Shown piece by piece: positions 17,283 to 25,773 of a stretch of 64,000 bases of DNA (position 1 is its first letter; each line of letters begins with the position of its first letter). The notes below the pieces were generated by a model. It searched no databases, was not told the origin of the DNA, and worked only from the letters and a program-made list of their open reading frames with translations. This stretch comes from CAWGJF01 sp963715745 (GTDB lineage: Bacteria > Bacteroidota > Ignavibacteria > Ignavibacteriales > Ignavibacteriaceae): contig OY970271.1 in the NCBI GenBank assembly GCA_963715745.1, positions 1,674,001-1,738,000 on the forward strand. The letters run 5' to 3'. The translations under genes were made by a program, and so were the position numbers.

Positions 17283-18176
17283 ATGAAAAAGAATAACAAA
17301 TTCAAAATAGGTTTAATACAAATTTCCCTGAGCAAGGATCCGGATAAAAATCTTTCAAAAGCTGTTAACTGGATTAATAAAGCAGCAAAAAAAGGTGCTG
17401 AAGTAATTTGTTTACCTGAGCTTTTTCGTTCCCAATATTTTTGTCAAAGTGAAAATATCGATTACTTCGATTTGGCTGAAACAATTCCTGGTCCATCGAC
17501 AGAAGCAATTTCTAAAGTTGCCAGGCAAAATAAGGTTGTAGTTGTGGTTCCTCTATTTGAGAAGAGAGCAAGCGGAGTGTATCACAATTCCTTAGCAGTT
17601 TTAAACACAAAGGGGAATATTGAAGGAATTTACCGCAAGATGCACATTCCGGATGATCCTGCTTATTATGAAAAATTTTATTTTACTCCCGGCGATTTGG
17701 GTTATAAATCATTTAAAACTGAGTTCGGAAATATCGGAACACTGATTTGCTGGGATCAATGGTATCCTGAAGGTGCAAGATTGACAGCAATGCAGGGCGC
17801 GGCAGTTTTATTTTATCCAACTGCAATTGGCTGGCATCCTCACGAGAAAAAAGAACATGGTAAATCACAATTTGAATCATGGCAGACAATTCAAAGAAGT
17901 CATGCAATTGCAAATGGTGTTTATGTTGCTTCTGTAAACAGAGTTGGATTGGAAAAAGAAAACTCTAAATCTGCCGGAATTGAATTCTGGGGTTCATCAT
18001 TTGTTGCAGACCCACAAGGTGTAATTATTGCACAAGCAGCATCAAATAAAGAAGAAATTATAATTGCTGAAGTTGATTTAAACAGGATCGAATACATTCG
18101 TCGTAACTGGCCTTTCCTTCGAGACCGCAGAATAGACAGCTATGAACCAATAACAAAAAGATTTCTCGATGAGTAA
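17283..18176 (+). CDS. aguB: N-carbamoylputrescine amidohydrolase
   Basis: This 297-residue nitrilase-superfamily enzyme has the catalytic triad E46 (LPELF), K119 (RKMHIPDDP) and C156 (LICWDQWYPE). The sequence DDPAYYEKFYFTPGD and the C-terminal RRNWPFLRDRRIDSY are typical of AguB. It hydrolyses N-carbamoylputrescine to putrescine, CO2 and ammonia in the cytoplasm. It overlaps the agmatine deiminase gene by eight bases, giving a complete two-step agmatine-to-putrescine route in one operon. Confidence 0.94.
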   Translation: MKKNNKFKIGLIQISLSKDPDKNLSKAVNWINKAAKKGAEVICLPELFRSQYFCQSENIDYFDLAETIPGPSTEAISKVARQNKVVVVVPLFEKRASGVYHNSLAVLNTKGNIEGIYRKMHIPDDPAYYEKFYFTPGDLGYKSFKTEFGNIGTLICWDQWYPEGARLTAMQGAAVLFYPTAIGWHPHEKKEHGKSQFESWQTIQRSHAIANGVYVASVNRVGLEKENSKSAGIEFWGSSFVADPQGVIIAQAASNKEEIIIAEVDLNRIEYIRRNWPFLRDRRIDSYEPITKRFLDE

Positions 18177-19227
18177 ATTTCGACTTCCTGCCGAATGGGA
18201 AAAGCACGAAGCAACCTGGATTGGCTGGCCATTCAATAAAGAAGACTGGCCGGGAAAATTTCAGCCCATTCCGTGGGTCTATGGAGAAATTGTAAGATAC
18301 ATTTCACGTGCTGAAAATGTAAAAATAATTGTCGCTTCAAAAAAACATCAGCAGAAAGCTGAAAAAGTTTTGAAGGATGTAGATGCAAATTTTGAATATA
18401 TAGAATTTTTCAAACTTGAAACCGACAGGAACTGGCTTCGCGACAGCGGACCGCAATTTGTTAAAGATGAAAAGGGAAATACAGTCCTGATTCATTTTAA
18501 ATTTAACGGCTGGGCAAAATATGATAACTATAAACTTGATTCCCGAATTCCGAAACTAATTGCTGCGAAACAAAAACTTCGCAAATTAAAAGCAACTCAC
18601 AAAAATAAACAGGTCGTTCTTGAAGGCGGCAGTATTGAATATAACGGAAAGGGAACACTTATCACGACTGAAGAATGTCTAATGGATGAAAAAATTCAAG
18701 TCAGGAATCCGGGTTTTACAAAAAATGATTACGAAAAAGTTTTTGATGAATATCTTGGAATAAAAAAAGTTATCTGGCTGGGGAAGGGAATTGCCGGTGA
18801 TGATACTCACGGGCATGTAGATGATCTTTGCAGATTTGTAAATGAAAATACAGTCGTGCTGGTTCAGCCTGCCTTGCCGTCAGGCAGGGAAAAAAATACG
18901 TCCGAAGAAAATTATAACTTATTGAATGAAAATAAAGAACGGCTTCAGGACGCAAAACTTTCTGATGGTTCAAAGATAAATGTTGAGTTTCTTCCAATGC
19001 CTTCACCGGTTTACTTTAAAGGGGAGCGATTGCCTGCCAGTTATGCAAATTTTTACATTTCAAATTACGCAGTTCTAGTGCCAACCTTTAATGACCCGAA
19101 TGATAAAAATGCTTTGGGTATTTTATCGGATTTAATAACTGACCGCCCGGTAATTGGAATTCACGCGGTTGATCTTGTCTGGGGATTGGGGACGCTTCAT
19201 TGCCTTACGCATGAACAACCGATTTAA
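18169..19227 (+). CDS. aguA: Agmatine deiminase
   Basis: The 352-residue peptidyl-arginine-deiminase-family enzyme converts agmatine to N-carbamoylputrescine. Visible features are PAEWEKHEATWIGWP at the N-terminus, RNWLRDSGP, VLEGGSIEYNG, GDDTHGHVDDLCRFV with the catalytic Asp/His pairs, and a C-terminal LGTLHCLTHEQP giving the nucleophile C345. Near residue 235 it carries QPALPSGRE, encoded by the palindromic repeat at 18868-18888, at a position where relatives have a variable loop before ENxERL. The start overlaps the end of aguB, and no terminator is evident downstream. Confidence 0.95.
   Translation: MSKFRLPAEWEKHEATWIGWPFNKEDWPGKFQPIPWVYGEIVRYISRAENVKIIVASKKHQQKAEKVLKDVDANFEYIEFFKLETDRNWLRDSGPQFVKDEKGNTVLIHFKFNGWAKYDNYKLDSRIPKLIAAKQKLRKLKATHKNKQVVLEGGSIEYNGKGTLITTEECLMDEKIQVRNPGFTKNDYEKVFDEYLGIKKVIWLGKGIAGDDTHGHVDDLCRFVNENTVVLVQPALPSGREKNTSEENYNLLNENKERLQDAKLSDGSKINVEFLPMPSPVYFKGERLPASYANFYISNYAVLVPTFNDPNDKNALGILSDLITDRPVIGIHAVDLVWGLGTLHCLTHEQPI
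18868..18888. repeat. 21-bp palindromic repeat, copy 2, inside aguA
   Basis: The arms CCTGCCT (18868-18874) and AGGCAGG (18882-18888) flank TGCCGTC. It is the same length as copies 1 and 3 and keeps the aguA frame open, encoding roughly PALPSGR. Confidence 0.75.
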
Positions 19228-19351
19228 CTCATTCTTAATTGATTAAAATCAACTTTTTGTTTGAAAATTAAACAATTTCTTGGATTTCCTTCCCAATCCT
19301 TTTAATTTTCCTGTATAAAAAATTATTCTTATCAACAGTGGAGCCTACGCT

Positions 19352-20497
19352 ATGGTAATAGCAATTCCGAAAGAAATTCTCCCCGGTGAAAACAGAGTCG
19401 CTTGTGTTCCCGATGTTACTTCAAAGCTTATAAAAGCAGGATTCCAGGTGCAGATTGAAAAAGATGCCGGATTAAATGCTGGGTTTACGAATGAACAGTA
19501 TACCTCTGCAGGTGCAAAGGTTATAGATAATTTAAATGAACTTTATTCAACTGCGGATATAGTTTTTAAAGTACAGAGACCATTAGATCATTCAAAGGCC
19601 GGGAAAAATGAAATTGAGTTAATGAAAGAAGGAACAATATTAATTACATTTTTGTACCCGCTCAATTTTCCTGATGCAGCAAAACTTTGTGCGCAAAAAA
19701 AGGTAAATGTCATTTCGATGGATATGATTCCAAGAACTACAATTGCACAAAAAATGGACGCGTTGAGTTCACAGGCAAACATCGGTGGCTATAAAAGTGT
19801 TATTCTATGTGCAAATGAACTTGGAAAAATTTTCCCATTGATGATGACCGCTGCAGGTACAATTTCACCTGCTAAAGTTGTGATAATGGGTGCCGGTGTT
19901 GCAGGTCTTCAGGCACTTGGTACAGCAAAAAGATTAGGTGCAGTTGTTGAAGTATCTGATATCCGGGCTGCAGTTAAAGAGGAAGTTCTCTCTCTTGGTG
20001 GAAAATTTATAGAAGTTGAAGGTGCCGAAGATATGCAGGACGCTGGCGGCTATGCAAAAGAAGCGTCAGAAGAATTCTTACAAAAACAAAAGGAACTGAT
20101 CTTCAAACATATTACTGAAGCAGACATAGTAATTACAACTGCTTTGGTTCCTGGTAAGAAAGCACCTGTTCTGGTAACAGAAGAAATGGTAAAGAAAATG
20201 AGACCGGGAAGTGTTGTACTCGATATGGCTGTTGAATTTGGCGGCAATTGTGAAGTGAGTGAAAAAGGGAAAACAGTAAAGAAGCATGGCGTTACAATTA
20301 TCGGCGAACCAAATTTACCGAGTCTTGTTCCGACTCATTCAAGTGAAATGTACTCAAAAAATATTCTAAATCTGATAACGCATTTTAGTAAAGAAGGCAA
20401 GTTTGAGCTGAATCTTGAAGATGAAATAATAAAAGGAAGTCTAATAACCCATAATGGTGAAATAGTAAATCAGCGGGTTAAAGATTTACTTGGTTAA
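19352..20497 (+). CDS. pntA: NAD(P) transhydrogenase subunit alpha, part 1
   Basis: The 381-residue protein is the NAD(H)-binding domain I of proton-translocating transhydrogenase, related to alanine dehydrogenase. It starts MVIAIPKEILPGENRVACVP and has the Rossmann motif VIMGAGVAGLQALGTAKRLGA and a C-terminal GEPNLPSLVPTHSS. It lacks the membrane segment carried at the end of the E. coli PntA, which is encoded by the next gene, so this is the three-subunit arrangement (PntAA). With PntAB and PntB it transfers hydride from NADH to NADP+, using proton influx. Confidence 0.95.
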   Translation: MVIAIPKEILPGENRVACVPDVTSKLIKAGFQVQIEKDAGLNAGFTNEQYTSAGAKVIDNLNELYSTADIVFKVQRPLDHSKAGKNEIELMKEGTILITFLYPLNFPDAAKLCAQKKVNVISMDMIPRTTIAQKMDALSSQANIGGYKSVILCANELGKIFPLMMTAAGTISPAKVVIMGAGVAGLQALGTAKRLGAVVEVSDIRAAVKEEVLSLGGKFIEVEGAEDMQDAGGYAKEASEEFLQKQKELIFKHITEADIVITTALVPGKKAPVLVTEEMVKKMRPGSVVLDMAVEFGGNCEVSEKGKTVKKHGVTIIGEPNLPSLVPTHSSEMYSKNILNLITHFSKEGKFELNLEDEIIKGSLITHNGEIVNQRVKDLLG

Positions 20498-20527
20498 AAG
20501 ATATTTAAAAAAATATTGAGGTAAATA

Positions 20528-20812
20528 ATGGTTGACTTAAGTTTTTTAATGCATATATACGTTTTCGTGCTTGCAATTTTTGTAGGCTTCGAACTCATTA
20601 CAAAAGTTCCACCTACTCTTCACACTCCGCTTATGTCCGGATCAAATGCAATTTCAGGAATCACAATTGTTGGTGCATTACTTAGTGCAGGAATGGAAGA
20701 ATTTACAATAAGTACAATACTTGGAGTTGTGGCAGTGGTATTCGCAATGATAAACGTAGTGGGTGGTTTCCTGGTTACTGACAGAATGCTCAAAATGTTC
20801 AAAAAGAAGTGA
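20528..20812 (+). CDS. pntAB: NAD(P) transhydrogenase subunit alpha, part 2 (membrane)
   Basis: The 94-residue integral membrane protein has about three hydrophobic helices and matches the small PntAB subunit: VGFELITKVPPTLHTPLMSGSNAISGI is nearly diagnostic when read as consecutive shorter motifs (VPPTLHTPLMSG, NAISGI). It forms part of the proton channel. It lies 30 bases after pntA and 9 bases before pntB, and AAATATTGAGG precedes its ATG as a ribosome site. Confidence 0.95.
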   Translation: MVDLSFLMHIYVFVLAIFVGFELITKVPPTLHTPLMSGSNAISGITIVGALLSAGMEEFTISTILGVVAVVFAMINVVGGFLVTDRMLKMFKKK

Positions 20813-20821
20813 GTTTGAAAA

Positions 20822-22204
20822 ATGAGAATCATAATAGAAATAACATATCTCGTATCTTCCATATTTTTCATTTTTGGAATTAAATATTTAAGCTCTCCTA
20901 AAACAGCCCGCAAAGGAAATCTCTTTGCTTCAATTGGTATGCTGATGGCGATTGTGATTACATTATTCGATCAGCAAGTTTTAACATTTGAATATATAAT
21001 TATCGGAGTTGTAATTGGTTCTTTAATTGGTGCTGTGTTTGCTTTAAAAGTTCAGATGACAGGGATGCCGCAAATGGTAGGTCTGTTGAATGGCTTTGGT
21101 GGCGGAGCTTCTTTACTTGTTGCACTTTCAGAGTATTATAAAATTGAACCTGTTATACCGATCGATACCGGAATTGCAATTGTACTTTCATTACTAATCG
21201 GCAGTGTTACCTTTACCGGATCGTTAATCGCATTTGGAAAACTTCAGGGATTGGTAACAGGTAAAGTTGTTAAATATCCATTGCAGCATCCAATGAATGC
21301 TTTGTTACTTTTGGTAGTAATTGCTGCTGGAGTTTATATTGTAGTTGATCCTTCAATGCCGGAGCTCGTTTTAATTGTCACCGGTGTTTCACTGGTTCTT
21401 GGTGTTTTGCTTGTTCTTCCGATTGGGGGAGCAGATATGCCTGTTGCAATTTCACTTCTTAATTCTTATTCAGGAATTGCGGCATCAACAACCGGTTTTG
21501 TGCTTGGGAATAATGAACTAATAATTGCAGGTGCTCTTGTCGGTGCCTCAGGAATAATTCTTACTTTGATTATGTGCCGTGGAATGAATAGGTCATTGAT
21601 GAATGTTCTTCTTGGTGGTTGGGCTTCTGCAGGTGCCGGTGGACCTGCAGCGGAGGGTACAACGCACAAAGGTGATGTAAAATCAATTGATGCTGAAGAA
21701 CTTGCAATGGTACTTGAATCAGCAAGTAGTGTGATAATTGTTCCTGGTTACGGAATGGCCGTTGCACAAGCACAGCATGCAGTCAGAGATTTAATGAACG
21801 CACTAGAAAAGAAAGGAGTTAAAGTAAGATTTGCAATTCATCCTGTTGCAGGAAGAATGCCCGGTCATATGAATGTGCTTTTAGCTGAAGCCCAGGTTCC
21901 ATATGATAAACTTTATGCAATGGAAGATATCAACGATGATTTTCCGAATACAGATGTTGCAATTATCATTGGTGCAAACGACGTTGTTAATCCGGCAGCA
22001 CGCCATGATCAAAGCAGCCCGATTTACGGAATGCCTATCTTAAATGTTGATTATGCCAAAACTGTTGTGATTAATAAACGGTCATTGAATGTTGGTTACG
22101 CAGGAATTGATAACGAGCTTTTCTTCTATCCCAATGCACTTATGTATTTTGGTGATGCTAAAGAGGCAATGACTAAATTAACTAATGAATTGAAAGCATT
22201 GTAA
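20822..22204 (+). CDS. pntB: NAD(P) transhydrogenase subunit beta
   Basis: The 460-residue PntB has eight or nine predicted N-terminal membrane helices (about 1-260). The cytoplasmic NADP(H)-binding domain III follows with IIVPGYGMAVAQAQHAVRDL, RFAIHPVAGRMPGHMNVLLAEA and IIIGANDVVNPAARHD. It completes the membrane transhydrogenase that supplies NADPH. Length is normal. An intrinsic terminator follows 26 bases after the stop. Confidence 0.96.
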   Translation: MRIIIEITYLVSSIFFIFGIKYLSSPKTARKGNLFASIGMLMAIVITLFDQQVLTFEYIIIGVVIGSLIGAVFALKVQMTGMPQMVGLLNGFGGGASLLVALSEYYKIEPVIPIDTGIAIVLSLLIGSVTFTGSLIAFGKLQGLVTGKVVKYPLQHPMNALLLLVVIAAGVYIVVDPSMPELVLIVTGVSLVLGVLLVLPIGGADMPVAISLLNSYSGIAASTTGFVLGNNELIIAGALVGASGIILTLIMCRGMNRSLMNVLLGGWASAGAGGPAAEGTTHKGDVKSIDAEELAMVLESASSVIIVPGYGMAVAQAQHAVRDLMNALEKKGVKVRFAIHPVAGRMPGHMNVLLAEAQVPYDKLYAMEDINDDFPNTDVAIIIGANDVVNPAARHDQSSPIYGMPILNVDYAKTVVINKRSLNVGYAGIDNELFFYPNALMYFGDAKEAMTKLTNELKAL

Positions 22205-22229
22205 AATAAAAACCATTTTATTTGAAAAT

Positions 22230-22254
22230 AGCCCCATTTTTTGGGGCTTTTTTA
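22230..22254 (+). terminator. Intrinsic terminator of the pnt operon
   Basis: AGCCCC (22230-22235) pairs with GGGGCT (22243-22248) around ATTTTTT, followed by TTTTTATT. It ends at the stop of the convergent minus-strand gene and closes the pntA-pntAB-pntB transcript. Confidence 0.88.
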
Positions 22255-23322
22255 TTCACTCTTCTCTAAAAAACTCTCATAAATTTTTTCACTTGGAATT
22301 ACATAATAATCAGAATATATATACTGGTAATTATAGTGCGACCACTGCATTGGTTCAATACTTAAACCAAACCTGACTGCCAAGCTATCACCGAATTCAT
22401 CAACAAATAAATTTTTGAAGTCCGGGCTGTGAATATATTCATCTATTGAAATACTATCCGGAATCATTTCGCTTTCAATCCATTCCTTAACCGGGTTTTG
22501 AATTCTGAAAAAAAATTTATTTTTAGTATTGCAGATTCTATTCTCGAGCAAAATTTGTTCAGCGTAATTTTGCAAATTTTTTTCTTCATACCATCTTCCA
22601 TCTTTATAAACTTTGAAAAAAGTCTCAAGTAATGGTTCATTTTTTAAATTATCGTTAATATAGTACCACCTTGTATCCATATCCAGAGTTATTAAAAATG
22701 AAAGCAGATCGAGTGACTGTAACCTGTTTTCATTTAAACTCCAGTTAACCGGAATGGCATCGTAAATTTGAAATTCCGGATAATCATCAGTGTTAGTAAT
22801 TTGATGTAATTGAATCCTGTAATTTCCTGAAGGAAGGTTTTCGATTGTATATTCAATGTTTTTTATACTATACCTGATGTCATTTTCAATAACAAATAAA
22901 TTATTTATATAATTTTCTTTGTAATCAATAAGTGTATAAGTCACTTCATTGTATCTTCCACTCGTTTCTATTTCAAGAATAATTCCCCCGGGTAATTCCT
23001 TAAAGTATGTGAATGTAATCTTAGGATTTTCGTTTACAGAGTATCCGCTCCTGACAGAAATATTTAAGAGACTATTTTGTTTAACATCATTTTTTAGAAT
23101 ATAAAAAGTATTTCCGACTCCATCATTTTTTATTTCAGGATTTGTAAGATTCACAGTATTAAACTGCCAGAAAAGATCTGACGGGAAATTATTTTTTAAA
23201 AATACATTTACTGATGCATCGAATAAGTTCAGTACCTGCTTATATGAAATTAAAATCACTATTAAACAGGTCAGAATAAGTCCAAATATAATTTTCTTAT
23301 CTCTTGTAAATTTTAAATTCAT
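22252..23322 (-). CDS. Hypothetical protein with one N-terminal membrane segment
   Basis: I do not recognise this 356-residue protein. A basic start (MNLKFTRDKK) precedes one hydrophobic helix (IIFGLILTCLIVILISY), so it is probably a membrane-anchored or signal-anchored envelope protein with a mixed alpha/beta soluble part rich in Asn, Tyr and Ile. Composition is like the neighbouring genes and there is no sign of frameshift. Its stop touches the pnt terminator. Its upstream region is shared with a divergent small gene and contains two perfect palindromes, so it may be under the control of whatever binds there. Confidence 0.6.
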   Translation of the reverse strand: MNLKFTRDKKIIFGLILTCLIVILISYKQVLNLFDASVNVFLKNNFPSDLFWQFNTVNLTNPEIKNDGVGNTFYILKNDVKQNSLLNISVRSGYSVNENPKITFTYFKELPGGIILEIETSGRYNEVTYTLIDYKENYINNLFVIENDIRYSIKNIEYTIENLPSGNYRIQLHQITNTDDYPEFQIYDAIPVNWSLNENRLQSLDLLSFLITLDMDTRWYYINDNLKNEPLLETFFKVYKDGRWYEEKNLQNYAEQILLENRICNTKNKFFFRIQNPVKEWIESEMIPDSISIDEYIHSPDFKNLFVDEFGDSLAVRFGLSIEPMQWSHYNYQYIYSDYYVIPSEKIYESFLEKSE

Positions 23323-23436
23323 TCTTATCCTAAGCCGCAGGATTTAACAATCATAATTTTTTTTTACTCTACACAAATTTAAGGATTTTTTAAAATCTGC
23401 GAAATTGGTTCTAAATCTAACTATTGAATTTTTTGG

Positions 23437-23454
23437 TTTAGTACATGTACTAAA
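23437..23454. promoter_or_regulatory. Perfect 18-bp palindrome, putative operator 1
   Basis: TTTAGTACATGTACTAAA is its own reverse complement over all 18 bases. It lies between two divergent genes, and a second copy of its 16-base core is centred 43 bases downstream. A dimeric repressor or activator site is the simplest reading; the regulator is unknown. Confidence 0.65.
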
Positions 23455-23480
23455 GATTTTTCCGCAATTATTAAAAATAG

Positions 23481-23496
23481 TTAGTACATGTACTAA
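23481..23496. promoter_or_regulatory. Perfect 16-bp palindrome, putative operator 2
   Basis: TTAGTACATGTACTAA repeats the core of the upstream palindrome without mismatch. Its centre lies 43 bases from the first, close to four helical turns, so both sites face the same side of the DNA. It ends 61 bases before the ATG at 23558. Confidence 0.65.
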
Positions 23497-23557
23497 ATAG
23501 ATTTTCAAAATGATGTCTTATCTTTTTAGTGTGAATTTCAAAAAAAATTATTCAAAG

Positions 23558-23773
23558 ATGAAAACGAAATCAATTTGCAAGGGTATTAATCCAGACGGTA
23601 CCAAATGCACTAACCTTTCGCTCAGAAACAGCTTCTATTGTTATTCACATCTTAGCCAGGCAACCGAAAAAGATATTGAGCGAATGGAAAGAAAAAGATT
23701 AATAGAAGTGCTTACAATGTTTGGTGTTATTATTGCACTTATTATTGTTTGTTTGTTAACAGATTTGAGGTAG
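23558..23773 (+). CDS. Small zinc-ribbon-like protein with C-terminal membrane helix
   Basis: The 71-residue protein has an N-terminal CKGxNxDGTKCTNxSLxxSFYCYSH arrangement, that is C-x(8)-C-x(10)-C-x(2)-H, like short zinc-binding modules seen in Bacteroidota proteins (CxAxTKxGxxCxxxxxxxxxYCxxH type). A charged helix (EKDIERMERKRLIE) and one hydrophobic helix (VLTMFGVIIALIIVCLL) follow. The zinc module would lie in the cytoplasm if the tail is an anchor. The frame can start 48 bases upstream at 23510. I prefer 23558 because the Cys module begins directly after it. It is directly downstream of the tandem palindromes. Confidence 0.6.
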   Translation: MKTKSICKGINPDGTKCTNLSLRNSFYCYSHLSQATEKDIERMERKRLIEVLTMFGVIIALIIVCLLTDLR

Positions 23774-23829
23774 GATTAATCTCTCTATTCACCCACTTTT
23801 AATATCTTCCTGATTTCCGGAGAATCCTT

Positions 23830-24162
23830 TTAAACTCTCCATTCTGCAATTTTGTCATTAATGATTTTTACTGACCAGATTGCTTGTCCATTAAGTTTAG
23901 CATCCGAGCAACTGGAATAGCCTTCAATTAAAATTATACTTTCTTTTTCCATCATTGAAACAAAAACATTTTTATAATCCGGAAATAATTTAAAGAATTT
24001 ATTCCAGGCTTTAAGACAATTTTCTTTACTTCTGACAATGTTGTTTTCTGAATCGATAAAAATATGATCATCAGTCATAAGCTCGCTTAATCCTTCAATA
24101 TTTTGACTATTAATGAACTTATTAAACTTGTTTATCAGGTCAGTATATTCTTTTGAAATCAT
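23830..24162 (-). CDS. SnoaL/NTF2-like protein
   Basis: The 110-residue protein reads as a cone-shaped NTF2/SnoaL-like fold: an N-terminal helix pair (YTDLINKFNKFINSQNIEGL), MTDDHIFIDSENNIVRSKENCLKAW, and alternating strands ending AIWSVKIINDKIAEWRV. Such proteins bind small hydrophobic ligands or act as isomerases and cyclases, but stand-alone members of this size usually have no known role. It has no operon partner. Confidence 0.7.
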   Translation of the reverse strand: MISKEYTDLINKFNKFINSQNIEGLSELMTDDHIFIDSENNIVRSKENCLKAWNKFFKLFPDYKNVFVSMMEKESIILIEGYSSCSDAKLNGQAIWSVKIINDKIAEWRV

Positions 24163-24294
24163 TCTGATGAAAATATTTTCTTAATTGTATTCAAAAGGTA
24201 GTTATTTATTCTTTAAACAGTTTTTGGAAATTTATGATTCTTACTAAGAAAAAAGCTAAATTTCGCAAGTAATTAAAAACAATTGAGGGTGAAA

Positions 24295-24534
24295 ATGAAT
24301 ATTGATTGGACTGAATACATCAACCAAACCTTGAATGTTACTCTCCATGAAAATTATGGAGTGAAACAAGATCCTAAAACTAACCAATCTCTTTATGAAA
24401 TTGTATTTAAAACCGGCAAACTTATAAATGCTTTTGATGACGGTATACTGCTCGAAAGTAAACGTGAAGATCAGCGTGTGGGGATTTTCATTCCATACCA
24501 TTCAATTAAGTGTGTAGAAATTTTCGATTTTTAA
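24295..24534 (+). CDS. Small Sm/Hfq-like beta-barrel protein (putative)
   Basis: The 79-residue protein is not one I can name. Its second half has an Sm-like strand pattern: YEIVFKTGKLINAFDDGILLES, then a charged loop, then GIFIPYHSIKCVEIF. The last resembles the Hfq region YKHAISTVVP, with a YHSI in place of KHAI. If correct it could form a small ring and bind RNA or act as a scaffold. The ATG at 24295 is preferred over a TTG four codons upstream because GAGG lies eight bases before it. It sits 12 bases before the T9SS plug gene and is probably co-transcribed. Confidence 0.55.
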   Translation: MNIDWTEYINQTLNVTLHENYGVKQDPKTNQSLYEIVFKTGKLINAFDDGILLESKREDQRVGIFIPYHSIKCVEIFDF

Positions 24535-24546
24535 TCCGGAAACATT

Positions 24547-25770
24547 TTGAAAAAATTTATTTGCCTTTTTATCCTGATTTTTTCTGCTGTCCTGTCTTCT
24601 CAAGACTTTATTGTAAAAAGCTTAGTTGCTTATACAACTGACAGCAAAACATCCATCCCGGTCGTTGCCGGGGGCAGCAAGCTTGTAGTCGAATTTGATG
24701 TGCAGGGTGATTTTATTCCTAATATGAATATGGTGTTTCGTTTTTGTGACACTGATTGGAAACCAACAAATAATATATTTCTTCTAAATCAAAGTCATTC
24801 AATTTATTATTTCATGGATTTTGAAAATCTTCCCATAACTGTGATTGATGATGCTAGGTATCACTTTAAAGGAAGTTTTCCAGACAGCAAGGGTGATGTT
24901 GAATTCCCGTTTTCAGGCAAATGGAGATATTATATAACAGATACACAGGATACATCAATTGTTTACGGACAGGGAAGATTTTTTGTTGTGAAAGAAGATT
25001 TTCCCATTTCTGTAAAAGTCAAACGTGATCAGCTTGAAGATAAATCTTATTGGCCAACAGAGCTTGCAAAAGTTTTTAATGTTACTACAGATTTTAATCT
25101 GCCTGCAGATTTTCATCCTGCATTTGTTGATCGTGTTGAAATTATTGATGATCATTTAATTGATTACCCGATTATTGTAGATAGAAATATGAACGATTTA
25201 GGAAGACAGTTTAAGTGGGATGCCGACAGAAAATTCACTTTTATTGCTAGAGATATCCAGGCTGGAAATGAATACCGCCAGGCTGATTTAAGAGATCACA
25301 ATTTATTCCCCGGTCCAAATGTTAAAGCACAACGTGATGGAATTGAAAATTCACGATTCTACAAAGAATCATTCGGAGAAGATTTAAACGGAGGATTGAT
25401 TTACAGTGATTTTAAAAATGATTTTTCAACTTATTTGAATGTAACATTTTCAATCCGTCCGCCTGAAGAAATTCAAAGTGATGTTTTTCTTGTTGGTGCT
25501 TTTAATGACTGGAAGCTTTCACCTGAAAATAAAATGGAAAATATTGGCGGTGTTCGTACAACTATTCTTCATCTTAAACGCGGAATTTACGATTACCAGT
25601 ATGTAGTTGCTGATCTTATGGGGAATGAAATTGAAAATGCAGACTGGCAAATTCTTGAAGGCAATAAATGGAATCACTCAAAAGAATTTCATGTTTTTCT
25701 TTATTATAATGAACAGAAAGATGGCGGATATGAACGTATTGTCGGCTATGCAAAAGTAATAACAAGATAA
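24547..25770 (+). CDS. Type IX secretion system plug protein (DUF5103 family)
   Basis: The 407-residue protein has a signal peptide (MKKFICLFILIFSAVLSSQ), a first domain matching DUF5103/T9SS plug (FRFCDTDWKPTNN, HFKGSFPDSKGDVEFPFSGKW split by short variable parts, then YYITDTQDTSIVYGQGRFFV), and a C-terminal CBM48-like E-set domain (VFLVGAFNDWKLSPENKM). In the SprA translocon the plug closes the periplasmic side of the pore; here it would serve export of the many sorting-domain proteins nearby. The start is TTG at 24547, as no ATG precedes the signal peptide. The next gene begins three bases after its stop. Confidence 0.82.
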   Translation: MKKFICLFILIFSAVLSSQDFIVKSLVAYTTDSKTSIPVVAGGSKLVVEFDVQGDFIPNMNMVFRFCDTDWKPTNNIFLLNQSHSIYYFMDFENLPITVIDDARYHFKGSFPDSKGDVEFPFSGKWRYYITDTQDTSIVYGQGRFFVVKEDFPISVKVKRDQLEDKSYWPTELAKVFNVTTDFNLPADFHPAFVDRVEIIDDHLIDYPIIVDRNMNDLGRQFKWDADRKFTFIARDIQAGNEYRQADLRDHNLFPGPNVKAQRDGIENSRFYKESFGEDLNGGLIYSDFKNDFSTYLNVTFSIRPPEEIQSDVFLVGAFNDWKLSPENKMENIGGVRTTILHLKRGIYDYQYVVADLMGNEIENADWQILEGNKWNHSKEFHVFLYYNEQKDGGYERIVGYAKVITR

Positions 25771-25773
25771 AAA

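Noticed and set aside
23437..23496. LexA/SOS box
   Set aside because: The two GTAC half-sites are two bases apart, unlike the known Gram-positive and cyanobacterial boxes with four.
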